A stretch of 64,000 bases of DNA, from positions 124,001-188,000 of the forward strand of contig NZ_JONW01000011.1 of the NCBI RefSeq assembly GCF_000712075.1, in the 5' to 3' direction. This document shows, in pieces, positions 1-10,088 of this stretch. The notes under the pieces were generated by a model, which saw only the letters and a list, made by a program, of their open reading frames with translations, did no database searches and was not told where the DNA came from. This DNA is from Caulobacter sp. UNC358MFTsu5.1 (GTDB taxonomy: Bacteria; Pseudomonadota; Alphaproteobacteria; Caulobacterales; Caulobacteraceae). The stretch's first letter is position 1; each line of letters starts with the position of its first letter. The translations under genes were made by a program, and so were the position numbers.

Positions 1-291
1 TCGGCCGAGCCGCGCCATTCTGTCGAACAACGTTTGGCCGCCGAGCCGCGTCCGATGCGCGCACCCGAACCCGAGCCGGCGCCGCAAAGCCAACGCCGCC
101 TGCGGGCCGAGGACTTCGAGAAGCTGCTGGACCGCGAGGCCCGCATCCCCCGCGACGCCCCGCCGCCTTCCGCCGCGCGCCCTTCCGCGTCAAAGGAAAC
201 CCCGCGTTCACGGGCGCGGATAGATGATGACTTGTTCGAGGGCCCGGAAGATCCGCCGCGCCCCGGTTCGACCTTTAGGGGCCGTCGATGA
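1..291 (+). CDS. C-terminal part of an unknown protein, probably of the flagellar operon (5' truncated)
   Basis: The reading frame is open from the first base of the window and ends in TGA at 289-291, so this is the last 96 residues of a protein that begins upstream. The visible tail is rich in Pro, Ala, Glu and Arg, with no recognisable domain and a likely disordered end. Its stop codon overlaps the ATG of the next gene (ATGA at 288-291), so the two are translationally coupled. The next gene is MotE-like, which suggests a flagellar operon, but the fragment itself cannot be assigned a function. Confidence 0.75.
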   Translation, partial: SAEPRHSVEQRLAAEPRPMRAPEPEPAPQSQRRLRAEDFEKLLDREARIPRDAPPPSAARPSASKETPRSRARIDDDLFEGPEDPPRPGSTFRGRR

Positions 292-1061
292 AAAATGTTC
301 CGCGCATCCTGCCGATCGTCGGGGTCGCCGTGGTCGGCGTGCTGGCCGTCAACGCCCTGGCCGGCGCGAAATCCCTGCCGGACATGATCAGCGGCGCCAA
401 GGCCTTCGCCGAGGGCGTGGCCAAGCCCGACGCCAAGGACGGTGAAAAGGCCGCCTCGGCCGCCGACGCCGGCAAGGACGCCGCCGCCAAGGCCGCGCCT
501 CCGGCGGTCTGCGCGCCGTCGTCCAGCGAACTGGCCAAGGAAGCCGGCCTGTCGCCGGCCGAACTGCGCGTGCTGCAGAGCCTGGGTCAGCGCCGCGGCC
601 AGCTGGACCAGCGCGAGCAGGACATCGACGTCCAGCTGCAGCTGTTGGCCGCCGCCGAGGCCAAGCTCGACGCCAAGATGAAGGCGCTGAACGGCATGAA
701 GGGCGAGATCCAGGGCCTGCTGGGCCAGGCCGACGCCCAGAAGGAAGCCGAGGCCAACCGCATGGTGCTGGTCTATTCGGCCATGAAGCCCAAGGACGCC
801 GCCGCCCGCATGAGCGTGCTGGACGACAGCGTGCGCCTGCCGATCGCCTCGAAGATGAAGGAGCGCACGCTCAGCATGATCCTGGCCAACATGTCGCCCG
901 GCGACGCCAAGATCCTGACCGAGCGCCTGGCCAACCGCCTGTCGGCCGACGCCATCGCCAAGCAGCGCGCCGCCCTGGCCGCCGCCGACAAGCCCGCCGC
1001 CGATCCCTCGGCCCAGGCGGCGGCCGCGCCGCCCTTGGCCGGCGGCAAGAAGGCCGGATAG
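288..1061 (+). CDS. MotE-like flagellar periplasmic protein with MgtE_N-like domain
   Basis: 257 residues. An N-terminal hydrophobic segment (about residues 5-25) acts as signal anchor. An Ala/Lys-rich linker follows, then a long heptad-type helix (about 95-155, many Q/E/L/A), then a segment around 155-225 that includes MKPKDAAARMSVLDD and ILANMSPGDAKILTERLA, typical of the MgtE_N-like fold. This order (anchor, coiled coil, MgtE_N-like domain) is that of MotE, known in rhizobia as a periplasmic chaperone of the motor protein MotC. The start ATG overlaps the upstream stop. The tail is Ala/Pro-rich. Family assignment is good; a motor role in this organism is inferred from family and position. 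Confidence 0.75.
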   Translation: MKNVPRILPIVGVAVVGVLAVNALAGAKSLPDMISGAKAFAEGVAKPDAKDGEKAASAADAGKDAAAKAAPPAVCAPSSSELAKEAGLSPAELRVLQSLGQRRGQLDQREQDIDVQLQLLAAAEAKLDAKMKALNGMKGEIQGLLGQADAQKEAEANRMVLVYSAMKPKDAAARMSVLDDSVRLPIASKMKERTLSMILANMSPGDAKILTERLANRLSADAIAKQRAALAAADKPAADPSAQAAAAPPLAGGKKAG

Positions 1062-1082
1062 GACAGGAACGGAAGCGGGGGC

Positions 1083-4007
1083 ATGAAGCTGGGGGGGATC
1101 CTGAGATCGACCGTCGCGGCGATCTGCATCCTCGGGGTCGCGACCCCGAGCGTGTCGATCTCGGCCGCGCCGCGTCACGTCTCCAAGTCCGCCCAGCATA
1201 AGCCCGCGCCCCGCAAGGCGGCCGCGCGCAAGCCCGCCGCCAAGCCGGCTCCGGCCGCGCCCGCCGGCCTCCAGGTCCGCATCGCCCAGGCCCCCGACTT
1301 CACGCGGCTGGAATTCCCCGGCTCGCGCGGCATGCAGGCCCATCGCGAAGGCACGGCCGTCGTCCTGCGCTTCCCGCGCGACGCCAATCCCAACCTGTCG
1401 TCCCTGAACGTCGGTCCGCCGCGCTGGGTGAAGGGCGCCCAGGCGCGCCATGTCGGCGGCGTGGTCGAGATCGTGGTCGCGCTGAGCGACGACGCCGACT
1501 TCCGGGCCGGCAACGCCGACGGCGACGACTTCATCAACCTGTTCGCCCGCCAGGCGCCCGCTCCGGCGCCGGCGGCCGCCGCGCCCGTGGTCGCCCAGCG
1601 TCCCAACCCGATGCCGGCGGGCGGCGTCGTGCCGGTCAAGTTCTCCAAGGTCTCGGGCCAGGTCCAGCTCAGCTTCGACTGGGCCAACCCGGCCGGGGCG
1701 GCCGTGTTCCGGCGCGGCGAGGCCGTCTGGGTGGTGTTCGACGCGCCCGCCCGGCTGGACATCGGCAAGCTGCCCGTCAGCACGCCGCAGTACCGCAACA
1801 TCCAGGCCTTCAAGGGCCCCGACTACGCGGCGCTGCGCATCAGCACGCCGCAGGGCGCGCCGTTCTACGCCGAGGGCGTCGGCTCCAACTGGACGATCGC
1901 CCTGGGCGCGGGCAGCCAGGACGCCCCCGACCTAGTCCACGTGGCCCGCGACGACAACGCCAGCCCCGCCACCCTGACCGCCACCGTGGCCGGCACGACC
2001 AGGATTGTCTGGGTCGGCGACCCCGCCGTCGGCGACCGCATCGGCGTCGCCACGGCCCTGGCCCCGTCCAAGGGCCTGCCGTCGCGCCGCGACTATGTCG
2101 AGATGGCCCTGCTGCAGTCGGCCACCGGCCTGGCGGTGGAAAGCTATTCCGGCGACCTGCAGATGAGCGCCGACGGCGACATCGTGCGCATGGGCCGACC
2201 CAAGGGTCTCCTGCTGTCCTCGACGTCCAGCGGCCAGGCCCAGGCCGACGCCGGGGCCGGCGCGCCCCAGGCCATGTCGATGCCGGCCCTGATCGATCCC
2301 GAGCACTGGTCCAAGACCGGGTCGGGCGGCTTCATCGCCCGCTACGACGCCCTGCTGGGCGCGATCCCCGCTGCGGGCGGCCCCGACGGCAAGGGCGACG
2401 ACACCGCCGCCCGCATGGCCTTGGCCCGCTTCCTGGTCGGCTCGAACCTGTCGTTCGAGGCCATCGGCGTGCTGAACGCCGCCGGCCGCGCGCACCAGAC
2501 CCTGATGGGCGACGGCGAGTTCCGCGGACTGCGCGGCGTGGCCAAGGTGATGGCGCGCCGCTACGCCGAGGCCGAGGCCGACTTCTCATCGCCCGTGCTG
2601 ACCGACGACCCCTCGGCCGCCCTGTGGCGCGGCTATATCGCCAGCAAGACCGGCCAGTGGACCGACGCCAACCAGCGGTTCGTCGAGGGCGCGCGGGCCC
2701 TGAACATGTTCCCGGCCCTGTGGCAGGCCCGCTTCCTGGGCGCCCAGGCCGAGGCGGCCGTGGGCGTCGGCGCGCCCGAGACCGCCATCCGCCTGATCAA
2801 CCAGGCCCTGAAGCTGCCCAACATCCCGGTCGAGGACCAGCTGGAGCTGCGCCTGACCCTGGCCAAGGCTTTCGAGGCCAAGAACGACGCCCGGGCGCTG
2901 CCGGTGTTCCAGGCCATTTCCAAGTGCGGCATCGACCGCCTGGCCGCGCCGGCCACCCTGCACGCCATCCAGCTGCGCCTGGCCAAGAACCAGATCAGCG
3001 CCGACGTCGCCGCCAAGGGCCTGGACGCCCTGCGCTTCCGCTGGCGCGGCGACGGGGTCGAGCTGGACACCATCCGCGCCCTGGGTCAGCTGCAGATCAA
3101 GCAGGGCCGCTATCGCGAGGCGCTGGAGGTCCTGCACTCGGCCAACAACGTGCAGTCCGACCTGCCGCAGGCCGTGGCCCTGCGCAACGACCTGAACGGC
3201 GCCTTCCGCGCCCTGTTCCTGGACGGCCTGGCCGACGGCATGCAGCCGATCCAGGCGGTGGGCCTGTTCTACGACTTCCAGGACCTGACCCCGATCGGCG
3301 CCGACGGCGACCAGATGGTCCGCAACCTGGTGCGCCGCCTGGTCGATGTCGACCTTCTGGACGAGGCCGCCAAGCTGCTCAAGTACCAGGTCGACAACCG
3401 CCTGAACGGCGTGCCCAAGGCCCAGGTCGCCACCGACCTGGCCTGGATCTACCTGATGGACCGCAAGCCCGAGACGGCGCTGGACACCATCAACGCCACC
3501 CGCACCACCATCCTGCCGCCGGCCCTCAACGCCGAGCGCCGCCTGGCCACCGCCCGCGCCCTGATGGGCCTGGGCCGCTACGACGCGGCGCTGGAGGTGA
3601 TCGAGGCCGACAAGACCCGCGACGCCGAGGACGTCCGCGCCGAGATCGCGTGGAAGCAGCACACCTGGCCCCAGGCCGGCGCGCTGTACGAGCGCTCGCT
3701 GGGCGACCGCTGGAAGACGCCGGGCATCCTGAGCCCCGCCGACGAGTCCAAGCTGCTGCGCTCGGCCGTGGCCTTCAGTCTGGCCGACGACGACGCCTCG
3801 CTGGGCCGCCTGCGTCAGCGCTACGGCGGCTTCGTCGAGAACGCCCGCAATCCCGACGGCCTGCGCGTGGCCCTGGCCGGCGCCGACCCAGGCAGCCTGT
3901 CCAGCAGCGACTTCAGCAAGGTCACCGCCGACAACGAGGCCTTCAACGGCTGGGTGGCCAAGATGAAGGACCGCTTCCGGGCCCAGGCCAGCAGGAAGCC
4001 GGCCTAG
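1083..4007 (+). CDS. Large exported tetratricopeptide-repeat protein next to flagellar genes
   Basis: 974 residues, ATG after a purine-rich AGCGGGGGC ribosome site, 21 bases behind the MotE-like gene. Residues 1-30 form a signal peptide (LRSTVAAICILGVATPSVSISA). An Ala/Pro/Lys-rich linker follows, then beta-rich segments (about 60-330, including RIAQAPDFTRLEFPG) that could be AMIN-like but are not certain. Most of the rest (about 420-950) is helical with Ala/Leu/Tyr spacing typical of TPR units (for example RYAEAEADF, GRYREALEVLHSA, GRYDAALEVIEADK). Being exported and next to a MotE homologue, it is probably a periplasmic scaffold for the flagellar motor or polar envelope. That is inference. 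Confidence 0.75.
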   Translation: MKLGGILRSTVAAICILGVATPSVSISAAPRHVSKSAQHKPAPRKAAARKPAAKPAPAAPAGLQVRIAQAPDFTRLEFPGSRGMQAHREGTAVVLRFPRDANPNLSSLNVGPPRWVKGAQARHVGGVVEIVVALSDDADFRAGNADGDDFINLFARQAPAPAPAAAAPVVAQRPNPMPAGGVVPVKFSKVSGQVQLSFDWANPAGAAVFRRGEAVWVVFDAPARLDIGKLPVSTPQYRNIQAFKGPDYAALRISTPQGAPFYAEGVGSNWTIALGAGSQDAPDLVHVARDDNASPATLTATVAGTTRIVWVGDPAVGDRIGVATALAPSKGLPSRRDYVEMALLQSATGLAVESYSGDLQMSADGDIVRMGRPKGLLLSSTSSGQAQADAGAGAPQAMSMPALIDPEHWSKTGSGGFIARYDALLGAIPAAGGPDGKGDDTAARMALARFLVGSNLSFEAIGVLNAAGRAHQTLMGDGEFRGLRGVAKVMARRYAEAEADFSSPVLTDDPSAALWRGYIASKTGQWTDANQRFVEGARALNMFPALWQARFLGAQAEAAVGVGAPETAIRLINQALKLPNIPVEDQLELRLTLAKAFEAKNDARALPVFQAISKCGIDRLAAPATLHAIQLRLAKNQISADVAAKGLDALRFRWRGDGVELDTIRALGQLQIKQGRYREALEVLHSANNVQSDLPQAVALRNDLNGAFRALFLDGLADGMQPIQAVGLFYDFQDLTPIGADGDQMVRNLVRRLVDVDLLDEAAKLLKYQVDNRLNGVPKAQVATDLAWIYLMDRKPETALDTINATRTTILPPALNAERRLATARALMGLGRYDAALEVIEADKTRDAEDVRAEIAWKQHTWPQAGALYERSLGDRWKTPGILSPADESKLLRSAVAFSLADDDASLGRLRQRYGGFVENARNPDGLRVALAGADPGSLSSSDFSKVTADNEAFNGWVAKMKDRFRAQASRKPA

Positions 4008-4077
4008 GCTCTACCTCCGCCATTGTGGAGATCGCGCCTTTGGCTAGGCTGGTTGCGATCGATATGTCGGGGGCGTC

Positions 4078-4485
4078 ATGAGATTCCAGACCGTGCTGCT
4101 CGTCGCGGCCGCGATAATGCTGAGCGCCTGCGGCGGCAAACCGTCGTTCGTGTGGTGGAGCTCGTGGCGACCAAGCGACGCCTATGTGGCCAAGGCGGAC
4201 GCCGCCTTGGACCGCTTTCAGGCCGATCCGCGGTACGCCTCGACCGGCTTCGGACCCCGCGCGGCCTATCACCGGCTCTACTATGGCGTCGTGGAGCACG
4301 GGGAGCCGACGATCCACGTCTTGTTGTCGGCCCAGCGCGTGCGACCGCTAGTGCCCAACACCCATTATCGGACGCGTAACCAGCCTCCGCCGTCGCCAAG
4401 CGCCTGTCCACGCTATTCAGTGACCTACCGCCTGATCAACGACGCGGTCAGCGAAGAGCTGTGCCTGTCGGAAATGGCCCGATAG
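4078..4485 (+). CDS. Small predicted lipoprotein of unknown function
   Basis: 135 residues starting MRFQTVLLVAAAIMLSACGG. The lipobox LSAC with Cys at residue 18 follows a hydrophobic core, so signal peptidase II processing and outer-membrane anchoring are expected. The mature part is Trp/Tyr/Arg-rich, with two further Cys near the C-terminus (SACPRYS and EELCLSE) that could form a disulfide. I recognise no family. It stands alone between the TPR gene and the convergent sigma-factor gene, 19 bases from the latter's stop. Confidence 0.75.
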   Translation: MRFQTVLLVAAAIMLSACGGKPSFVWWSSWRPSDAYVAKADAALDRFQADPRYASTGFGPRAAYHRLYYGVVEHGEPTIHVLLSAQRVRPLVPNTHYRTRNQPPPSPSACPRYSVTYRLINDAVSEELCLSEMAR

Positions 4486-4504
4486 CGTCCTAGCCCCTAG
4501 CCGG

Positions 4505-5368
4505 TCACGCGATCGCCAGGCTCTCGGCCACGTACGGCGCATAGAAGTAATCCTGGATTCTGGCGATCTCGCCGTCCCGCCAATCCAGCAGCACGACGTA
4601 ACGGAGCGGCGCGCCCGGCGCGGCGCGGACCAGCAGGGCGGGGCGGCCCTCGGCGAGGCCGGGCTCGAGCCACCAGCCGGTCGTGTTTCCGTAGTGCGTG
4701 AAGTACATCGACACGTCCGTGCGACCGTCCAGGCGGCGGCGATTGGCCAGGTCCAGCCGGACGTCCTCGCTGAGCAGGGCGCGCAAGGCGTCGAAGTCAC
4801 GGGCGTTGAAGCGGTCGGCATAGGCCCGCAGGCGGTCGCGCTCGGCGGCGTCCAGGCGGGGAGGGGACGCATCCGCCTCCTCGGCCAGGCCTTTCAGGCG
4901 CTCGCGGCCGCGATGCAGGGCGGCCTTGGTCGCGGCCAGGGTCAGGTCCAGCAGTTGGGCGGTCTCGTCCGCCGAGTGGCCCAGCACGTCGATCAGCGCC
5001 ACGCACGAACGCTGGGCGACGGGCAGGCGTAGCAGCACCGCCAGGCTGGCGGTGGCCGCCACCCGGGCGTCGGCGGCCGCGGCCGGGTCGACGATCTCCT
5101 CGAACGCCTCGTCGAAGGTGGCCTGGCGCTTGCGGGCGCGCAGGGCGTCGAGGGCCGTGTTGTGGGCGATGCGGAACAGCCAGCGGTCGGGGCGCTCGAT
5201 CGGCTCGGCGGACGGGAAGGCGATCGCCGCCTTGGTCAGGGCTTCCTGCACCACGTCCTCGCCCTCGAAGGCCGAGCCGACCATGCGCGCGCAGTAGCGA
5301 TGCAGGCTGGGGCGCAGCTCGGCCATCAGCTGGCTGAACGCCTCGGGGCCCAGGTTGCCGTCGGCCAT
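4505..5368 (-). CDS. ECF-type RNA polymerase sigma factor with C-terminal SnoaL-like domain
   Basis: 287 residues. Region 2 lies at about 10-80 (RYCARMVGSAFEGEDVVQEALTKA then PDRWLFRIAHNTALDALRARKR). Region 4 lies at about 110-165 (LLRLPVAQRSCVALIDVLGHSADETAQLLDLTLAATKAALHRGRERL). An NTF2/SnoaL-like domain follows (about 185-285, YADRFNARDFDALRALLSEDVRLDL). This is the plan of SigJ/ECF41-like factors, in which the tail modulates activity in place of an anti-sigma factor; the DGGGK motif of ECF41 is not present (DGRTD instead), so the exact group is uncertain. I chose the ATG at 5368 because GGGAGA lies 7 bases upstream; the frame stays open further up but without coding character. Divergent from the gene at 5544, a possible target. 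Confidence 0.85.
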   Translation of the reverse strand: MADGNLGPEAFSQLMAELRPSLHRYCARMVGSAFEGEDVVQEALTKAAIAFPSAEPIERPDRWLFRIAHNTALDALRARKRQATFDEAFEEIVDPAAAADARVAATASLAVLLRLPVAQRSCVALIDVLGHSADETAQLLDLTLAATKAALHRGRERLKGLAEEADASPPRLDAAERDRLRAYADRFNARDFDALRALLSEDVRLDLANRRRLDGRTDVSMYFTHYGNTTGWWLEPGLAEGRPALLVRAAPGAPLRYVVLLDWRDGEIARIQDYFYAPYVAESLAIA

Positions 5369-5430
5369 GTCTCGTTCTCCCGCGCCGGCCCGAACGGCGG
5401 CCTCATCCCCAAGACGTCCGGTGAGCGCCA

Positions 5431-5472
5431 AAGGATTCGCGGCCCCGGGAATCTTTTTTCGACCGAATCCTT
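5431..5472. promoter_or_regulatory. Inverted repeat AAGGATTCG / CGAATCCTT between the ECF sigma gene and its divergent neighbour
   Basis: Nine-base arms at 5431-5439 and 5464-5472 are perfect reverse complements, separated by 24 bases that include a run of six T. The element is roughly central in the 175-base divergent region. It could be an operator for control of both genes or mark two back-to-back promoter elements. No ECF41-type TGTCACA -35 is visible here. Confidence 0.4.
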
Positions 5473-5543
5473 CGCGGCCGCCGCCGCGTCCTTTGCCCAT
5501 GACGGCCGCATCCCGCGCCGTTCCAAGCCAAGGACCAAGGATC

Positions 5544-5846
5544 ATGCAGAGGGTTACACTGGTGCGCTACGCCGCCAAGCCGGATCGCGCCGACGAGAAC
5601 GAGGCGCTGTCGCTCAAGGTTTTCGAGGAACTGAAGACCGTCCGGCCCGACAACGTCGCCTACGCGCTGTTCCGCGACGGCGTCGACTTCGTCCACCTGT
5701 TCGTCAATCTCAGCGAGGACGACGCCGGCGTCCTGATCGACCTGCCCACGTTCCAGGCGTTCGCCAAGGACGTGAACGAGCGCAGCGAAGCGCCCCCGGA
5801 TGCGATGCGTCTGAGCGTGAAGCTGCTGGCCTCCTACGGCCTCTAG
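5544..5846 (+). CDS. Small protein, probably a dimeric alpha/beta-barrel (ABM-like) protein
   Basis: 100 residues starting MQRVTLVRYAAKPDRADENE. The pattern (beta strand, acidic helix with EALSLKVFEELK, strand NVAYALFRDGVDFVHLF, then helix and strand) resembles small antibiotic-biosynthesis-monooxygenase or EthD-like ferredoxin-fold proteins that form dimers. ATG at 5544 is preceded by AAGGACCAAGGATC as a ribosome site; the frame is open further upstream but overlaps the divergent promoter region. Position opposite an ECF sigma gene with SnoaL tail suggests it belongs to that sigma factor's output. No specific reaction can be assigned. Confidence 0.7.
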   Translation: MQRVTLVRYAAKPDRADENEALSLKVFEELKTVRPDNVAYALFRDGVDFVHLFVNLSEDDAGVLIDLPTFQAFAKDVNERSEAPPDAMRLSVKLLASYGL

Positions 5847-6001
5847 GGGCGATTCCACCGTTCCACCCTGTCCGCGCGGTCGCCTCTTGCCGAGGCGGCC
5901 GCGTTTCGCCTGCCCAGAGGTGAACCTTCGCGCGCGAAAAGCGATTGGTCTTCTGGCGGCGGCGCCCCAAACCCCTTAGTTAGTCGCCGCGCGCGCGGTC
6001 C

Positions 6002-6017
6002 TGTCGAAAGGTCGACA
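6002..6017. promoter_or_regulatory. Candidate Crp/Fnr-type site TGTCG-N6-CGACA upstream of zwf
   Basis: TGTCG at 6002-6006, AAAGGT, CGACA at 6013-6017: perfect five-base arms with the six-base spacer typical of Crp/Fnr dimers. The same motif occurs twice before the Crp/Fnr gene of this window (15093-15108 exact, 15155-15170 with 9 of 10 arm bases). It lies 20 bases upstream of the -35-like TTGCAT at 6037-6042, close to where a class I activator would sit, although the transcription start is not known. Confidence 0.45.
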
Positions 6018-6060
6018 CCGACTTTCCGGAGGCCGCTTGCATTGCTCCGACGGGCGTGTC

Positions 6061-6076
6061 ATGACAACGTTGTCAT
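6061..6076. promoter_or_regulatory. LacI-family operator immediately upstream of zwf
   Basis: A 16-base perfect palindrome, ATGACAACGTTGTCAT, with central CG as usual for LacI/PurR-family operators. It ends only 3 bases before the GTG of zwf (12 before the alternative TTG), so a bound repressor would block the promoter or early transcription. Near-identical sites precede the LacI-type gene (11159-11172, 12 of 14) and pyk (12383-12396, 13 of 14). The likely ligand-responsive protein is the LacI-type product of 11225-12244. Confidence 0.75.
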
Positions 6077-6079
6077 AGG

Positions 6080-7552
6080 GTGGAAGCATTGACCAAAGAG
6101 ACGAACGCCGACCAAGCGGGTCGAGAAGTGCTGGTGCTGCTGGGCGGCGCGGGCGACCTGGCGCTGCGTATGTTGTTGCCTTCGCTGTACTTTCTCGAAG
6201 TCGACCGCCTCCTGCCGCATGACCTGCGGATCATCGGCCTGGCCCGTCACGACCACACCCCCGACAGCTATCGCAAGCTGGTCCGCGAGCAGCTGGGCAA
6301 GCGCGCCACCGTCGAGGAAGCGGCCTGGAATCGCCTGGCCGCCCGCCTGGACTACCTGTCGGTCGACATCACCAAGGAAGAGGGCGCCAAGGCCCTGGCC
6401 GAGAAGGTCGGCAAGCACGGCGACCTGGTGGTCTATTTCGCCCTGTCGCCCAGCCTGTACGGCTCGGTCTGCACCGCCCTGCAGGCGGCCGACCTGACCG
6501 GTCCGAAGACCCGGCTGGTGCTGGAAAAGCCGATCGGCAAGGACTTCGCCAGCTCGTGCGTGATCAACGGCGCGGTCGGCGCGGTGGTCGACGAGAGCCA
6601 GATCTTCCGCATCGACCACTATCTGGGCAAGGAGACGGTCCAGAACCTGACCGCCCTGCGCTTCGGCAACGTGCTGTTCGAGCCCCTGTGGGACAACAAG
6701 CACATCGACCACGTGCAGATCACCATCGCCGAGACCGAGAAGGTCGGCGAGCGCTGGCCCTATTACGACGAGTACGGCGCGCTGCGCGACATGCTGCAGA
6801 ACCACCTGCTGCAGCTGCTCTGCCTGGTGGCCATGGAGGCCCCGTCGGGCTTCGATCCGGACGCCGTCCGCGACGAGAAGGTCAAGGTGCTGCGGTCCCT
6901 GCGGCCCTTCACCAAGGCCAATGTCGCCCACGACACGGTGCGCGGCCAGTACGTGGCCGGCGTGGTCGAGGGCACGGCCCGCGAAGGCTATCTGGAAGAG
7001 GTCGGCAAGGCCTCCAAGACCGAGACCTTCGTGGCCATGAAGGTCGACATCGACAACTGGCGCTGGGCCGGCGTGCCGTTCTTCCTGCGGACCGGCAAGA
7101 ACCTGCCCGACCGCCGCACCCAGATCGTCGTCCAGTTCAAGCCCGTGCCGCACAACATCTTCGGCGCCGCCGCCCAGGCCGAGACCAAGGCCAATCGCCT
7201 GGTCATCGACCTGCAGCCGGACGAGGACATCTCGCTGACCGTGATGACCAAGCGTCCGGGCCTGTCGGAAGAGGGCATGCGACTGCAGTCCCTGCCGCTG
7301 TCCCTGGCCATGAGCTCGGCCGGCAGCCGCCGCCGGATCGCCTACGAGAAGCTGCTGCTGGACGTGTTCCGCGGCGACCGCACCCTGTTCGTGCGCCGCG
7401 ACGAGGTCGAGCAGGCCTGGAAGTTCGTGGACGGCGTGTCGGCCGCCTGGGCCGAGGCCAAGATCGAACCGGCGCCCTACGCCGCCGGCACCTGGGGCCC
7501 GCACGGCGCCAACGCGCTGATCTCGCCGCAGGGCCGGGCCTGGAACGAATAG
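6080..7552 (+). CDS. zwf: Glucose-6-phosphate 1-dehydrogenase
   Basis: 490 residues. Oxidises glucose 6-phosphate to 6-phosphogluconolactone with NAD(P)+, the entry step of the Entner-Doudoroff and pentose phosphate routes. Visible motifs: nucleotide-binding loop LLGGAGDLALRMLLPSL (about 20-36), LVLEKPIGKDFASS, and the active-site sequence RIDHYLGKE (about 178-186). Length is normal. The GTG at 6080 lacks a clear ribosome site; a TTG at 6089 with AGGGTGG in front is an equally good start (MTKETNADQ). First gene of zwf-pgl-edd-glk, directly behind a LacI-type operator. Confidence 0.97.
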   Translation: MEALTKETNADQAGREVLVLLGGAGDLALRMLLPSLYFLEVDRLLPHDLRIIGLARHDHTPDSYRKLVREQLGKRATVEEAAWNRLAARLDYLSVDITKEEGAKALAEKVGKHGDLVVYFALSPSLYGSVCTALQAADLTGPKTRLVLEKPIGKDFASSCVINGAVGAVVDESQIFRIDHYLGKETVQNLTALRFGNVLFEPLWDNKHIDHVQITIAETEKVGERWPYYDEYGALRDMLQNHLLQLLCLVAMEAPSGFDPDAVRDEKVKVLRSLRPFTKANVAHDTVRGQYVAGVVEGTAREGYLEEVGKASKTETFVAMKVDIDNWRWAGVPFFLRTGKNLPDRRTQIVVQFKPVPHNIFGAAAQAETKANRLVIDLQPDEDISLTVMTKRPGLSEEGMRLQSLPLSLAMSSAGSRRRIAYEKLLLDVFRGDRTLFVRRDEVEQAWKFVDGVSAAWAEAKIEPAPYAAGTWGPHGANALISPQGRAWNE

Positions 7553-7563
7553 GCGTGGAGACG

Positions 7564-8256
7564 ATGACCCTCCCCAAGATCGAGGCCTTCCCGACCCGCG
7601 AGGCGCTGTACGACGCCGCCGCCTCGGTGCTGGCCTCGGCCCTGACCGACGCCGTGGCCAAGCGCGGCCAGGCCGGGTTCGCGGCCACCGGCGGCTCGAC
7701 GCCGGCGCCGGTCTATGACCGGCTGGCGACCATGACCGTCCCCTGGGACAAGGTCGTGGTCACCCTGACCGACGAGCGGTTCGTGCCGCCGACCGATCCC
7801 AGCAGCAACGAGGGGCTGGTCCGCCGGCATCTGCTGCAAGGGGAAGCGGCCAAGGCCGGCTTCGCGCCGCTGTTCTTCGACGGCGTCGCCCAGGACGCGG
7901 TGGCGGCCAAGGCCGAGGCCGGGGTCGCCGCGATCCTGCCGTTCGGCGTCACCCTGCTGGGCGTGGGCCCCGACGGCCACTTCGCCTCGCTGTTCCCGGG
8001 CAACCCGAAGTTGGCGGAAGGCCTGGACCCCAAGTCGGCGCGCACCGTCATCGCGGTGCCGGCCGGCCAGCCGGCGCCGGACCTGCCCCGGATCAGCCTG
8101 ACCTTCCAGGCGTTGATCCGGTCGTCGCTGATCGTCCTGCTGATCACCGGCGGCGCCAAGAAGACGTTGCTCGAAGGCCCGGTCGACCCAAGCCTGCCGA
8201 TCGCCGCCATCCTGAACCAGGACCGCGCCCCGGTCCGTATCCTGTGGGCGGAGTAG
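7564..8256 (+). CDS. pgl: 6-phosphogluconolactonase
   Basis: 230 residues of the SOL/DevB family. Hydrolyses 6-phosphogluconolactone to 6-phosphogluconate. Motifs: [14 protein letters not shown] (phosphate-binding, about 40-53), TLTDERFVP (about 66-74), [16 protein letters not shown] (about 136-151). ATG at 7564 is 11 bases after the zwf stop, with GTGGAG just in front; an in-frame GTG at 7555 is also possible. The stop is 4 bases from the edd ATG, consistent with one transcript. Confidence 0.95.
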   Translation: MTLPKIEAFPTREALYDAAASVLASALTDAVAKRGQAGFAATGGSTPAPVYDRLATMTVPWDKVVVTLTDERFVPPTDPSSNEGLVRRHLLQGEAAKAGFAPLFFDGVAQDAVAAKAEAGVAAILPFGVTLLGVGPDGHFASLFPGNPKLAEGLDPKSARTVIAVPAGQPAPDLPRISLTFQALIRSSLIVLLITGGAKKTLLEGPVDPSLPIAAILNQDRAPVRILWAE

Positions 8257-8260
8257 CACC

Positions 8261-10075
<1,815 letters not shown>

Positions 10076-10088
10076 GAAGAAGACGAAG

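Noticed and set aside
2624-4081. Long ORFs in other frames across the TPR, edd, glk and podJ genes
   Set aside because: They are shadows produced by high GC content: Arg/Pro/Gly-rich translations, no domains, and no ribosome sites, while the true frames hold conserved families.
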